This document shows, piece after piece, positions 11,565-23,020 of a stretch of DNA of 64,000 bases (its first letter is position 1; each line of letters starts with the position of its first letter). The translations under genes were made by a program, and so were the position numbers. Origin of the DNA: Megaleporinus macrocephalus (taxonomy: Eukaryota; Chordata; Actinopteri; Characiformes; Anostomidae). The notes under the pieces are model-generated. The model searched no databases and had not been told where the DNA came from. It was given only the letters and a program-made list of their open reading frames with translations. The stretch spans positions 4,645,889-4,709,888 of the forward strand of contig CM038720.1 in the NCBI GenBank assembly GCA_021613375.1. The letters are read 5' to 3'.

Positions 11565-12320
11565 AATAAGTGAAAACAAAGATTATACAAAACAACAGAG
11601 GAACAATACTACAAATAGACATGAAGATTAGAATTAAACTTAAGGAAGGCAGAAGAGCATTCCAGAGGCAAGACTGGAGAATGCTCGGTTAGATGGAGGA
11701 ACTGTAAGTAGTCTAGCTGCAGAGGATCTGAGAGAGCGAGAAGGTCTGTAGAAAGGAAAGAGATCAGAGAGGTGAGATTGTTAAGAGCTTCGTATGTGAG
11801 GAGAAGGATTTTGAACTGTATGTGATATTTAACAGGAAGCCAGTGAAGATGTTGAAGAGTGGGTGTATAGGTAAGAAGGCGAGCAGCAGACTTCTGAACC
11901 AGATGAAGTTTTGCGAAGTACGGACCACTAAGTCAGGGCAAGGAGGGGGAACTCTGAGAAACTTGGGGCTGGGGTTCTGGGTGGCTTCTGCTGCTAGGTT
12001 TTGAAGCCAGACCCCCCCCCCTCCTCTTTTGGAAGAGAGGAGCTGGGGAGGTGGTGGGGTTTGAATTTCGTCACAAGAAGGTGAGGCCAGAGGAGTGGTT
12101 TATATAGAGCGTGTAATGATAGAAGGGAGGAGTTTGGGGGTCGTGGTCCTTCTCCCCAAACTTAAGTTATTTATTTCATAACTTCATTTGTGAGTAGAAG
12201 AGGACCTGATGCTGGCTGGGAGGGAGTTACAATAATCCTGGGCTGGAAATGAAGATGTGGATGAGAGCTTCAGCAGCAGACTGAGAGAGGGATGATCTGG
12301 TATTATGAAGGTGAAAGAAT
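11565..12320 (-). mobile_element. L2-like LINE remnant (3' portion)
   Basis: Read on the minus strand this resembles the C-terminal end of fish L2-type ORF2. Its + strand carries the same landmarks as the better copy at 40.3-40.8 kb: GCATTCCA, AGAGAGCG, an AGCTTCGTATGTGAGGAG / GGTCTTATAAGTCAACAG pair, and AACAGGAAGCCAGTGAAG / AACAGGAAGCTGGTGGAG. No intact frame remains. Clade assignment is from general resemblance. Confidence 0.5.
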
Positions 12321-12539
12321 GAAACTTCTGAGTACTGAACTGTAATCACAGGCTTCCATTCCACATCACCTTTAAACACAAAGACCACCGAACTGCTGAA
12401 AGCCGCTGTGCATTATTGGGTCAGTTGGCGTGATCAGATTGGGTCCGACCTCTCGTCTGCCTGATTGGTGGGTTTCCACTGTCTGGTCAGGCATGGTCAG
12501 AGACCGGAGCGGTTAAATATATGTATATCAGATATGAAG

Positions 12540-13095
12540 ATGTTTGCGTTAGAACTGGAGCTGGACTTTCCTCCAGCGTAATCACAGCGAGCCGCTGGGG
12601 GGTTATTTGGGGTCCGCTGCGTAATTGCATGTGTTGGCTAGGAATCGTTTAGATGCGGCGCGCAGGCCATACGCTCATCAGTGTTTTTAATAACCACTCT
12701 AGACGCTGTCTTTAAATGTCAGCGCGACGCCGCGCTCGGGCCACCCTCCTCCGAGCCCCCCCTCCAGCCCAAGCCGAGCCGTAACAGCCCCTTCCGCCCC
12801 ATACAGTCATCAGACTGATTATTTATTTGTCCTTTTCCGGAGTGCAGAGCCGTATAATCATAAGGGCATTCTCCTCCGTTCTTCACATGACCAGCCCACC
12901 CACACACACACACACACCCCACACACACACACACTCATACAGCTCTCGGGCGTTCTGCTTCATGTTGCGCCGCCGCAGGGCAGCCATGTGTGTCTGAGGA
13001 GGTGAAGGCGAGCGTGTGCGTAGAGGTCAGCACATCTGGTCTCCTTCTGCATAATCTGCGTCTCTCAGGAGTCGGGGACGAGGAGGAGCTTCACC
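12540..13095. other. GC-rich unique island (candidate conserved non-coding DNA)
   Basis: Complex non-repetitive sequence with CpGs and AT-core motifs (GCGTAATTGCATGTG near 12,620; CAGACTGATTATTTATTTG near 12,809). It differs sharply from the surrounding LINE and minisatellite DNA. It includes a short CA run at 12,899-12,933. Function is inference; conservation was not tested. Confidence 0.35.
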
Positions 13096-13345
13096 ACCCA
13101 GTGAAAGAATGTGTCTAAAAATTGGGGAACAATTTCAGAAAAGATGTTCCTCAACATACATTTGGGAAAGCCCACCATCTACAGTACATACCATCATCAA
13201 AAGACTCTGGAGGAATCCTTGTGCGCAAGGGACAAGGCCGACGGTCAATACTGGATGCTGGAGATCTTCAGAGCCTTGTGTTCTGTTTTTATTGACATCT
13301 ATGTAAATATAAATGGTGTCTAAAACGTAAATAAATGATTTGTAA
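13096..13345. mobile_element. Possible Tc1/mariner-like fragment
   Basis: A frame from 13,109 reads through FLNIHLGKPTIYSTYHHQKTL, and near 13,205 the DNA has CTCTGGAGGAATCCTTG...CAAGGGACAAGGCCG. The text resembles degenerate DNA-transposon sequence, but no catalytic motif or terminal inverted repeat could be placed. Confidence 0.15.
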
Positions 13346-13349
13346 ATAT

Positions 13350-13815
13350 TATAGACTGATGTTATTATGAGTGTAATGTATTATGTGTATGATGTGATTG
13401 TGGGTATGATGTTATTTTGTGTGTGATGTTATTATGAGTGTGATGTTATTGTGAGTGTGTGATGTCATGGTGAGTATGATGTGAATGTGCTGTTATTGTG
13501 AGTTTGTGATGTTATTGTGAGTGTGGTGTTGTTGTGGGCATTTTATTATCAGTGTGATGTTATTGTGAGTTTGTGATATTGTGAGTGTGATGTTATTATG
13601 GGTGTGATGTTATTGTGGGTATGATGTTATTGTGAGTGTGTGATGTTATTGTGGGTGTAATGTTATTGTGGGTATGATGTTATTGTGAGTGTGTGATGTT
13701 ATTGTGGGTATGATGTTATTGTGAGTGTGTGATGTTATTGTGGGTGTGATGTTATTGTGGGTATGATGTTATTGTGAGTGTGTGATGTTATTGTGGGTAT
13801 GATGTTATTTTTAGT
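13350..13815. repeat. 17-18-bp minisatellite (GTGTGATGTTATTGTGG), block 1
   Basis: Units of GTGTGATGTTATTGTGA/G with 1-2-bp length variation; a two-unit higher-order pattern (GGGTATGATGTTATTGTGAG) is visible at 13,615-13,800. The + strand is G/T-only over long runs, with almost no C. Confidence 0.95.
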
Positions 13816-14060
13816 ATAAACAACAACGTTGTGGGCCAGATCTCATTGGCTACCCAGCTTGGCTCCTCGTGACTTGCGGCGGCTCGTGACGGGTTTGTTT
13901 AAAAATAAAACGAGCTCAAGGCGTCTTGTTTTCTTTTTAAATGTGAGCAACATTAAAGCTGCACAACACAACACGCTGGCCACTGTATGTAAATGAGCTC
14001 ATCACTAATTGTGTTAATGAGTGTTGTGAATATTCGCAGATGTTCTTCATGTTTCGAGGC
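13816..14060. repeat. Flank module of the GTGATGTTATT array, copy 1 (intact)
   Basis: Landmarks GGGCCAGATCTCATTGGC, TGGCTCCTCGTGACTTGCGG, CTCGTGACGGGTTTGTTT, AACACGCTGGCCACTGTATG and GTTGTGAATATTCGCAGATG recur in copy 2, where they are split between 15,735-15,794 and 16,532-16,702. Confidence 0.85.
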
Positions 14061-14325
14061 TGTGTATCTGTTTAAGAAGCTCCTCGCTGAGAAAAGGAGA
14101 CACAGACACATCAAACAAAGAAGCTGAGCGCTGGATTGACCACCCCAGAGTCCAGAACCTCAACACCACTGTGTGTGTTTGGGGTTACTCGGATCACAAG
14201 AAGTAACAAAGTATGTAGTAGTGCTCTAGTAATAGTGATATGACAGGAAAGTGCACTGTGACATATTCTGCATCACACCGATGACATGTGATCATATCAG
14301 CCACTAGTGAGGACAGTGGGCAACA
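14061..14325. other. Unique spacer
   Basis: Non-repetitive 265-bp stretch between copy 1 of the flank module and the second GTGATGTTATT block. No gene signal was seen. Confidence 0.4.
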
Positions 14326-15520
14326 CTGTTGTAAGTGTAACACTATTGTAAGTGTAATGTTATTGTGTGTGTGATGCTATTTTGGGGGTTATATTATTGT
14401 GAGTGTGATGTTATTGCGTGTGCAATGTTATTGTGAGTGTGATGTTATTGTGTATGTAATGTCATTGTGAGTGTGATATTATTGTGAGTGTTATGCCATT
14501 GAGAGTGTGATGTTACTATGAGTGTGATGTTATTTTCAGTGTGATGTTATTTTGGGTGTGATGTTATTTTGGGTGTGATGTTATTGTGAGTGTAATGTTA
14601 TTGTGTGTGTGTAATGTTATTGTGTTTGTAATATTATTTTGAGTGGGATGTTATTATGTGTGTAATGTTACTGTGGGTGTGATGTTACTGTGAGTGTGAT
14701 GTTATTGTGGGTGTGATGTTATTGTGAGAGTAATGTTATTGTGTGTGTGTGATGTTATTGTGGGTGTGATGTTATTGTGAGTGTAATGTTACTGTGTGTG
14801 TAATGTTATTGTGGGTGTGATGTTATTGTGGGTGTGATGTTATTGTGAGTGTAATGTTATTGTGAGTGTAGTGTTATTGTGGGTGTGATGTTATTGTGGG
14901 TGTGATGTTATTGTGAGTGTAATTTTATTGTGTGTGTAATGTTATTGTGGGTGTGATGTGATTTTGGAGGTTATATTGTGAGTGTAATGTTATTGTGGGT
15001 GTGATGTTATTGTGGGTTTGATGTTACTTTGGAGGTTATATTGTGAGTGTAATGTTATTGTGGGTGTGATGTTATTGTGGGTGTGATGTTATTGTGAGTG
15101 TAATGTTATTGTGAGTGTAATGTTATTGTGGGTGTGATGTTATTGTGGGTGTGATGTTATTGTGAGTGTAATGTTATTGTGTGTGTAATGTTATTGTGGG
15201 TGTGATGTGATTTTGGAGGTTATATTGTGAGTGTGATGTTATTTTGAGTGTGATGTTATTATGTGTGTGATGTTATTGTGGGTGTGATGTTATTTTGGAG
15301 GTTATATTGTGAGTGTGATGTTATTGTGAGTGTGATGTTATTATGTGTGTGATGTTACTGGGGGTGTGATGTTACTGTGAGTGTGATGTTATTGTGGGTG
15401 TGATGTTACTGTGAGTGTGATGTTATTTTGTGTGATGTTATTGTGAGTGTAATGTTATTGTGTGTGTAATGTTATTGTAGGTGTGATTTTGAGTGTGATG
15501 TGATTTTGAGTGTGATGTTA
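14326..15520. repeat. 17-18-bp minisatellite, block 2
   Basis: About 65 units of GTGTGATGTTATTGTGG and GTGTAATGTTATTGTGA. A TTTTGGAGGTTATATTGTGAG variant recurs near 14,963, 15,020, 15,211 and 15,294, marking longer higher-order duplications. Same family as 13,350-13,815. Confidence 0.95.
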
Positions 15521-15734
15521 TGTGATGTTACGGTCCCTTTCATTTTAGGCCGAACCCAAACATCATGCTTTTGTTTAACCTACAGCCTCCAAACTACCTG
15601 TAGTCACTCAGAGCAGACCCCCAAACACATTGACCCGCACTCCTCTACTTATCGTTTATTCATCCCTCGTTCCTCACACTGCTTAAGCTGCGCAACCAAC
15701 CAAGTTCTTATTACTCCTATGATGTCCAAGTGAA
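15521..15734. other. Unique segment between array and flank module
   Basis: A 77-codon frame covers it but has no recognisable domain and starts inside the minisatellite, so it is not called as a gene. Confidence 0.4.
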
Positions 15735-15794
15735 CATCGTAGGCCAAATCTCATAGGCTACCCAGCTCAGTTCCTCCTGACTTCCGGCGGAACA
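15735..15794. repeat. Flank module copy 2, first half
   Basis: AGGCCAAATCTCATAGGCTAC, CCCAGCTCAGTTCCTCCTGA and CTTCCGGCGG align with 13,830-13,882. The match stops at CGGCGG, where copy 1 continues with CTCGTGACGGG. The rest resumes at 16,532. Confidence 0.8.
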
Positions 15795-16531
15795 TAAAGA
15801 AAGAGAGGAGAAACCTCCTGAGACTCTTCCGTCTGGACCGGAGACGGCTATTAGCACTTGGTGTTTGTTATGAGACATCAGCGATTCCTTGTTGAGCTAA
15901 CACGGAAGCGACTCATCTGGCAGGTGACAATATTTGGCCGCGCCGCGCATGACGACGTGGGAGGAGAAAGGAGTCGCAGGCACCTGTAAGTGAAATCAAA
16001 CGGAGGAGACAGATGGGTTAGATTAGCCACGCGCTAATTACTCATCACGCCAGCCATTTAAACCACGAGCCTGGTGGCATTTCAAAGCGCTGGGTGGAGG
16101 TTCAGGTAAAATCTATTCAGCTTTCCAAACCTGAGCCCTTTCCTGTCAGGACTATTGGAGAGTGGAGGGTGGGAGAGGGGGGATGTGTGTGTGTGTGTGT
16201 GTGTGGGGGGGGGGGTAAGCGATGCCTTCAGCTGTAGATAATACCCTGACACTGTGCTCCAGACTCTACGCGTTAGAACATCAAAGCTGAAGAGCTCATA
16301 TGAACACAGAACACATTACATCAAAGCAGCAGACTTCGTGTTCCTCACCCTCACCATCTCCCTCCGTCTCCTCTCCAGCAGCTTGTGCTTTATTTTGCAA
16401 ACAGGATGACTGTGTACTCGTTTCTTTTCCTCCTCCTGCTTTTTCTCTTTTCTTCTCCGCCACGCTGCGTGGTCACGGGCACCGTAACGTTTCTCTCGTA
16501 CGCTTGTGAGAAACGCTCTCCAAAACAAAAA
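15795..16531. other. 737-bp segment interrupting the flank module; GC-rich island
   Basis: It is absent from copy 1 of the module. It contains complex CpG-containing sequence (CGCGCTAATTACTCATCACG near 16,030, CATTTAAACCACGAGCC near 16,054), a GT/G run at 16,186-16,215 and a 69-codon frame without a domain. Either it was inserted into copy 2 or it was lost from copy 1. No terminal repeats were found at its edges. Confidence 0.6.
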
Positions 16532-16705
16532 GGCTCATGACGGGTTTGTTCAAATCTGTTGTGAATGCATTCAGAAATAAAACAACCTCAAGGCTTCTTG
16601 TTTTCTTTTTTTCAGTGTGAGCAAAACAACACGCTGGCCACTGTATGCAGATGAGCCCATCACTAATGGTGATAACGAGTGTTGTGAATATTCACAGATG
16701 TTCTC
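16532..16705. repeat. Flank module copy 2, second half
   Basis: CTCATGACGGGTTTGTTC, CTCAAGGCTTCTTGTTTTC, AACACGCTGGCCACTGTATG and GTTGTGAATATTCACAGATG align with 13,885-14,043. Confidence 0.85.
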
Positions 16706-16779
16706 TGGCATTGTTTTAAACCAAGACCTTCATACAGTCACCATGTAGCACCTTGTATATCCACACACTGGCCACTATA

Positions 16780-18120
16780 CTGGAAAACATCTTGTGCTTT
16801 CACTGATTGCCCACTTTATTAGAAACACCCACTTCATATTGCTACTAACTGACCACTTCATTAGAAACATCTACCTTGTACTTCTACTAACTGGCCACTT
16901 TATTAGAAACACCAACTCTATATTTCTACTGACTGGCCACTTTATTAGAAACACCCACCTTATACTTCTACTAACTGGCCACAATATTAGAAACACCCAC
17001 TTTATACTTCTACTCACTATCTTGTGCTTCCACTGACTGGCCACTTTATTAGAAACACCCACTCCATATTGCTACTAACTGACCACTTCATTAGAAACAT
17101 CTACCTTGTACTTCTACTAACTGGCCACTTTATTAGAAACACCAACTCTATATTTCTACTGACTGGCCACTTTATTAGAAACACCCACCTTATACTTCTA
17201 CTAACTGGCCACTTTATTAGAAACACCCACTTTATACTTCTACTCACTACCTTGTGCTTCCACTGACTGGCCACTTTATTAGAAACATCTACCTTGTGTT
17301 TCCACTGACTGGCCACTTTATTAGAAACATCTACCTTGTGCTTCCAATAACTGGCCACTTTATTAGAAACATCTACCTTATACTTCTACTCACTGGCCAC
17401 CTTATTAGAAACATCTACCTTGTGTTTCCACTGACTGGCCACTTTATTAGAAACACCCACCTTATACTTCTACTGACTGGCCACTTTATTAGAAACACCC
17501 ACTTTATACTTCTACACACTGGCCACTTTATTAGAAACATCTACCTTGTGTTTCCACTTACTGGCCACTTTATTAGAAACACACACTTTATATTTCTACT
17601 AACTGGCCACTTTATTAGAAACACCTACCTTGTACTTCACTAACAGGCCACTTTATTAGAAACATTAACATTGTACTTCTACTCAGTGGCCACTTCATTA
17701 GAAACACCAAACTTGAACTTCTACTAACTGGCCACTTTATTAGAAACATCCACTTTGTGCTTCTACAAGCTGGCCACTTTATTAAAAACAGCTACCTTGT
17801 ACTTCCTCTCAGTGGCCACTTTATTAGAAACACCCACTTTATATTGCTTCTAACTGACCACTTTATTAAAAACATCTACCTTGTACTTCCTCTCAGTGAC
17901 CACTTTATTAGAAACACCCACTTTATATTGCTACTAACTGGCCACTTTATAAGAAACACCAACTCTATACTTCTACTGACTGGCCACTTTACCCACCTTA
18001 TACTTCTACTAACCGGCCACTTTATTAGAAACACCCACTTAATACTTCTACTCACTACCTTGTGCTTTCACTGACTGGCCACTTTATTAGAAACACCTAC
18101 CTTCTAATTCTACTAACTGG
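16780..18120. repeat. 42-bp minisatellite (GGCCACTTTATTAGAAACA)
   Basis: The period is 42 bp: AGAAACAT at 17,281 and 17,323. Units pair the constant core CTGGCCACTTTATTAGAAAC with a variable tail (ACCTTGTGCTTCCAC, CACTTTATACTTCTACT). The block 16,794-17,036 is duplicated at 17,024-17,266 with a 230-bp offset. 42 is a multiple of three, so open frames on both strands are artefacts. The same core occurs singly in the 19.3-23.6 kb repeat units, which suggests this array grew from one such unit. Confidence 0.95.
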
Positions 18121-18180
18121 GTACTTAAGATGCCACAGCAACCCCAATGTAACACCATAGCAACCACCCAGCAACATTCT

Positions 18181-19060
18181 ATCAAGAGAAAGACAGAGAG
18201 TGTGATAAAGAGAAACAGAGAGAAAGAGAGATAGAGAGAGATAAAGAAAAAGAGTGATAAAGTGAGAAAGACAGTTAGACAGATAGAGACAAAGAGAGAG
18301 AGAAAGAAAGAAAGAAAAAACAATAGAGGCTTACAAAGAGAATGAAAAAGACAGAGTAAAAGAGACATAGAGAGACAGACATAGAGAGATAGATAAAGAG
18401 ACAGTGAGAGAGAGAGACAGACAGAAAAAGAGAAGAAAGAAAGAGAGAGAGGTTTACAAAAAGTGTGTGCAAGAGACAGAAAGAGATAGACAGAGTGAGG
18501 GAGAGAGACAGAGAGAGAGAGAGATAGGGAAAGAAAGAGCGAGACATACAAAGAGAGTGATAGGGTCAGAAAGAGAGTGATAGAGACAGAGAGAGAAAGA
18601 GAAAAAAAAAGATAATTACAAAGAAAAGGAGAAAGTGAGCGATAGAGAAAGAGAGAGAGAACGAGATATAACTACAAATAAAAACAGAAAGAGAATGATA
18701 GAGACAGAGAGAAAGAGAGAGAAAGAGAGATAGTTGCAAAGAAAAAGAAAGAGAGATAGAGACAGAGAGAGAGAAAGAGAGATAATTACAAAGAAAAAAG
18801 AAAGTGATAGAGACAGAGAGAGAGAGAAAGAAAGAGAGACAAATACAAAGAAAAAGAGAGAGTGATAGAGACAGACAGGTAGAGAGAGAGATAGAGAGAG
18901 AGAAAGAAAAAGAGATAATTACAAAGAAAAAGAGAACGTGAGACATAGAGACAGAGAGAGAGAGAAAGTGATAGAGACAGAGAGAGTGATAGAGAGAGAG
19001 AGAGAGAGGTACACAGAGAGAAATAATTACAGAGACTGAAAAACAAACACATAAATGAAA
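18181..19060. repeat. Long polypurine tract (GA-rich, semi-regular units)
   Basis: About 880 bp in which the + strand is almost entirely A and G, broken by short GATAATTACAAAGAAAAAGA and GTGATAGAGACAGAG motifs that recur every 50-65 bp. Frames on the minus strand are Ser/Leu/Phe runs (TCTCTCTT) and not proteins. Such tracts can form intramolecular triplexes; that is established for GA repeats generally and untested here. Confidence 0.9.
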
Positions 19061-19275
19061 AGAGTTAATTGATTAATTAGTTAATTAGCTTATACAGAAT
19101 AACTGGAGTCACATCAGTTTAGAGACACTGACAGAGTAATAGCAGTTCATGGAAGAATGAATGGATGTGGAATGACAACATAGGAAAGAAAGACATGCAT
19201 AACAGTTCTGGATGGATAAAAAAGGAGTAAAGATTTAAACTCTTATATATATATATATACTTACATAGTGTACTT
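19061..19275. other. Unique spacer
   Basis: Short interval with a small TA run near 19,243. No feature was recognised. Confidence 0.4.
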
Positions 19276-20045
19276 CAATAACTGTTGGTTTGTAGGGGGC
19301 TTCAAACTGTTTATGTAGAAATAATTGGTCCCACTTTATAGTAAGTGTATGTAATAACTATGTAGTAACACATGAACAACCTGCTATAAATGTTTGGTCC
19401 CTCTTAATAAGCCTTATATTACACACTAATAACTGTGTAGTGATGCTGATTCATCATTGGTCCATTTCTGGAATACCACTGACCAAGAGCCAATGAGCAG
19501 TGGTGTAGGCCTAATGGTTACAGTCTCTATCCTCCTGGTCAGTGGTGTTCCAGAAACTGACCACTGGTCAATCAAGAGTGCAGGGACGCTCAACCCTTGT
19601 TTATTTACTGGTGGATTCTAATCCCGGCCCTGATTTCAAACCATATGGAGCTACGGTTATAGAGTTCATCCCAGAGATGATCAATCACGATCAATCTACC
19701 ACCTGGAGACCCTCATCTATCCCACCTGATCCAGGTCTTCCTAGCATGTGACTGCTGGATCTGGATGTGTTGGATCTGCACTGTTTAGGGTGGAAGCTCT
19801 CCACTGCTCATTGGCTCTTGGTCAGTGGTATTCCAGAAACCGACCAATGATGAATCAGTGTCACTACACAGTTAATAGTGTTTAATATAATGTGGTACCA
19901 AACAGCTATACATCGTTGTTGTCTGTGTTGTTCATGTGTTACTACATAGTTATTACAGACACTTACTATAAAGTGGGACCAACTATTTATACATAAACAG
20001 TTTGAAGCCCCTTATAAACCAACAGTTATTAAAGTATTTAAGTAC
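19276..20045. repeat. Inverted pair of ~260-bp repeat units around a 235-bp spacer
   Basis: The left arm (19,276-19,555) reads GGGGCTTCAAACTGTTTATG, TTGGTCCCACTTTATAGTAA, CCACTGACCAAGAGCCAATG. The right arm (19,795-20,045) has the reverse complement, CATTGGCTCTTGGTCAGTGG then AAGTGGGACCAA and AAACAGTTTGAAGCCCC. The spacer 19,560-19,794 is unique. The arms belong to the same family as the units at 20.05-20.96 and 22.2-23.58 kb. Confidence 0.85.
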
Positions 20046-20960
20046 ATAAACTGGCCACTTTATTAGAAACACCTCTTCGTTGGTTAGAGACTGTAGCCAT
20101 TAGCTCTACACCATTGCTCATTGGCTCTTGGTCAATGGTATTCCAGAAATGGACCAATGACTAATCAGCATCACTACACAGTTACTAGTGTGTAATATAA
20201 AGTGGGACCAAACAGTTATAGCACGTTGTTCACACTCAGCAACACCTGTGGGGTCCACTGAAACCCACCAAGCGAATATATCAACCGAGCAGTAGTTACA
20301 TTGTTGTTGTCTTTGTTGTTTATGTGTTACTACATAGTTATTACACACACTTACTATAAAGTAGGATCAACTATTTCTACATAAACAGTTTGAAGCCCCT
20401 TATAAACCAACATTTATTGAAGTATTTAAGTACATAAACTGGCCACTTTATTAGAAACACCTCTTTGTTGGTTAGAGACTTTAATCATTAGCTCTACATC
20501 ACTGCTCATTGGCTTTTGGTCAGTGGTATTCCAGAAACTGACCACTGATGTTATTAGTGTGTAATATAAAGCATATAAAGTGGGACCAAACAGTTATAGC
20601 ACGTTGTTCACACTCAGCAACACCTGTGGGGTCCACCGAAACCCACCAAGCGAATATATCAACCTAGCAGTGGTTACATTACTGTTGTCTGTGTTATTCA
20701 TGTGTTACTACATAGTTATTACAGGCACTTAATATGAAGTAGGACCAACTATTTCTACATAAACAGTTTGAAGCCCCTTATAAACCAAAAGTTATTAAAG
20801 TATATAAATACATATACTGGCCACTTTATTAGAAACACCTCTTTGTTGGTTAGAGACTGTAACCATTAGCTCTACATCACTGCTCATTGGCTTTTGGTCA
20901 ATGGTATTCCAGAAACTGACCACTGATGTTATTAGTGTGTAATATAAAGTGGGACCAAAC
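20046..20960 (+). repeat. ~385-bp tandem units with AGTGGGACCAA termini
   Basis: Successive units start with ACTGGCCACTTTATTAGAAACACC near 20,050, 20,438 and 20,816, so the period is about 385 bp. Each holds CTCATTGGCT(C/T)TTGGTCA, GTGTAATATAAAGTGGGACC, AACACCTGTGGGGTCCAC and AAACAGTTTGAAGCCCC. The last unit is cut at GTGGGACCAAACCGTTAT near 20,965. No coding capacity, so a non-autonomous dispersed element that has become tandem is likely. Confidence 0.85.
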
Positions 20961-20965
20961 CGTTA

Positions 20966-22208
20966 TTGAGCTCCAGTGTTAGAGCAATGTCAGCAAATCG
21001 TGGGCTCCAAACTCGTCTCAGCTGATTATCTACATGTCGCCAGAGATGTCTAACCACAGCGCAGGCAGGTCGTGGTAGAGCTGGTGTCTTATGAGGAACG
21101 CAGCAGATGCTCGATTTGGCGCGGTGCTCAGTTCCCAACGTAAACATTAGTTGTAGCGAGATATGCTGGAAGATCTCATACGTCCCAGAGCAGACCATCA
21201 GCATGTATGGTGTACATGATCTGCAAGGATGGACCCAACTGGATTGGGAACGTCTTCCACATGGATGCCACGTAAACAGGAATACTGGAGGGATCTATAG
21301 GGGTGGTTCTAAATTTATTTCAGGCCTGCTCTCTCTCTCTCTCCACAACTCCACATGAATGCAGAGGTATATTGTTTAATGTGTGTGAAACATGGCCTCC
21401 AGCCACTCTTCACCCCACCCCAACACACTCCCCATCACATTTTGTTTACTCTTCCTCCAGACGCTTGTTTTTTCTTCTACTTTTTCTTTTTTTTTGTTTG
21501 GGCTGTGAGGCTTTCGCGCCGCCGGCTTGCTCGTCGGGATTAAATCTGCGGGACACGAGCGAGGACGGGCGGCCGAGTCGGGAGTAGAGGAGGCATGAGC
21601 GGCAGTGGGGGAGCTAGCCTTTATTGTCTAGCCCTCTCATTTACACTCATATCCCCAACGCCGCGCGGACAGCCAGCATGAAAACAGCAAATTAAGCAGC
21701 TTAACGATTCGCAGGCTGTGTACCAAACGGTTGCCGGGGAAAAAAAAAAATACAGCGGGAAGAAAGCTTTGGAATCAATAGCGCAGATTTGAATGGATTA
21801 GCCGAGAACAGTGTCTTTCAATGCTTTTTCCTACTTGTGGTATCATTAGTCCTATTAAGACCCTCTCCCTTCTCTTTTTTGGTGGGGCCCTCGGATTAAT
21901 TCTGCCCTTTGGAACGCTATTAATTTATGTGGCTGCTATCGTTCCTCGCCGGCGGTAATTATATGTTGACGCGTAACGAGCTATTTATCGGAATCAATTC
22001 GTACGTGCCGCATTGTTATCATGTCTCCGGTCTTGTACAAACATGTCATGCTCGGCGGAGGATTGACTCCGGCTGCGCGAGCGAGCGCCCGCGTGTGTCA
22101 GCGAGGATGTTGACGGGCTCTCGCGTGCTTCAGACGCTTTCTCGGCTCATCAAAGGCGCTCGCACAAATAGCCGGCCGGGAGCTGGCCTGCTCTCGTAAT
22201 GCGGCCGG
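20966..22208. other. 1.24-kb unique island inside the repeat field (candidate regulatory DNA)
   Basis: Repeat units stop at about 20,965 and resume in opposite orientation at about 22,209. The 21,640-22,190 part is complex and CpG-rich with AT-core motifs (CAAATTAAGCAGCTTAACG near 21,689, GGTAATTATATGTTGACG near 21,953), the texture of vertebrate conserved non-coding elements. Short frames (80-94 codons) contain no domain. A T-rich and C-rich run lies at 21,460-21,500. No conservation data were available. Confidence 0.45.
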
Positions 22209-23020
22209 GAGCTGGGTTTCGGTGGACCCTCGCTGAGTGTGAACAACATGCTATAGCTGGTCCCACTTTATATTACACACTAATAAGATCAGTGGTCAGT
22301 TTCTGGAAAACCATTGACCAAAAGCCAATGAGTAGTGTTGTAGAGCTAATGGTTGCAGTCTCTAACCAATGAACAGGTGTTTCTAATAAAGTGGCCAGTA
22401 TATGTACTTACATGCTTCAATAACAGTATCTAGTATTTGTGAAGACTGTTGGTTTATAAGGGGCTTCAAACTGTTTGTGTAGAAATAGTTGGTCCCACTT
22501 TATAGTAAGGGTATGTAATAACTATGTAGTAACACATGAACAACACAGACAACAACAATGTAACTACTGTTCTGGTAATGAATTCGCTTGGTGGGTTTCG
22601 GTGGACCCCGCAGGTGTTGCTGAGTGTGAACAATGTGCTATAGCTGGTCCCACTTTATATTACACACTAATAATATCATTGGTTAGTCTCTGGAAAACCA
22701 CTGCCAATGAGCAGTGCTGTAGGGTGTAATGGTTGCAGTCTCTAACCAACGAAGAGGTGTTTCTAATAAAGTGGCCAATTTTTGTACATACATACTTCAA
22801 TAACTGTTGGTTTATAAGGGGCTTCAAACTGTTTATGTAGAAATAGTTGGTCCCACTTCATAGTAAGTGTGTGTAATAACTATGTAGTAACACATGAATA
22901 ACACAGACAACAACAATGTAACTACTACTCTGGTAATGTATTCGCTGGGTGGGTTTCGGTGGACCCCACAGGTGTTGGTGATGGTGAACAATGTACTATA
23001 ACTGTTTGGTCCCATTTTAT
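22209..23020 (-). repeat. ~360-bp tandem units in reverse orientation
   Basis: TTTCGGTGGACC, GGTCCCACTTTATATTACAC, GTTTCTAATAAAGTGGCCA and GGGGCTTCAAACTGTTT appear in reverse-complement order relative to 20.05-20.96 kb, in two full units plus a partial one. Confidence 0.85.

Noticed and set aside
16794..18074. Several 80-129-codon frames with HFIRNTHFILLLTG-type repeats that look like membrane helices
   Set aside because: Derived from the 42-bp minisatellite (14 codons per unit). Hydrophobicity comes from base composition.
18087..19052. Minus-strand frames of 88-154 codons rich in Ser, Leu and Phe
   Set aside because: Translation of a polypyrimidine strand.
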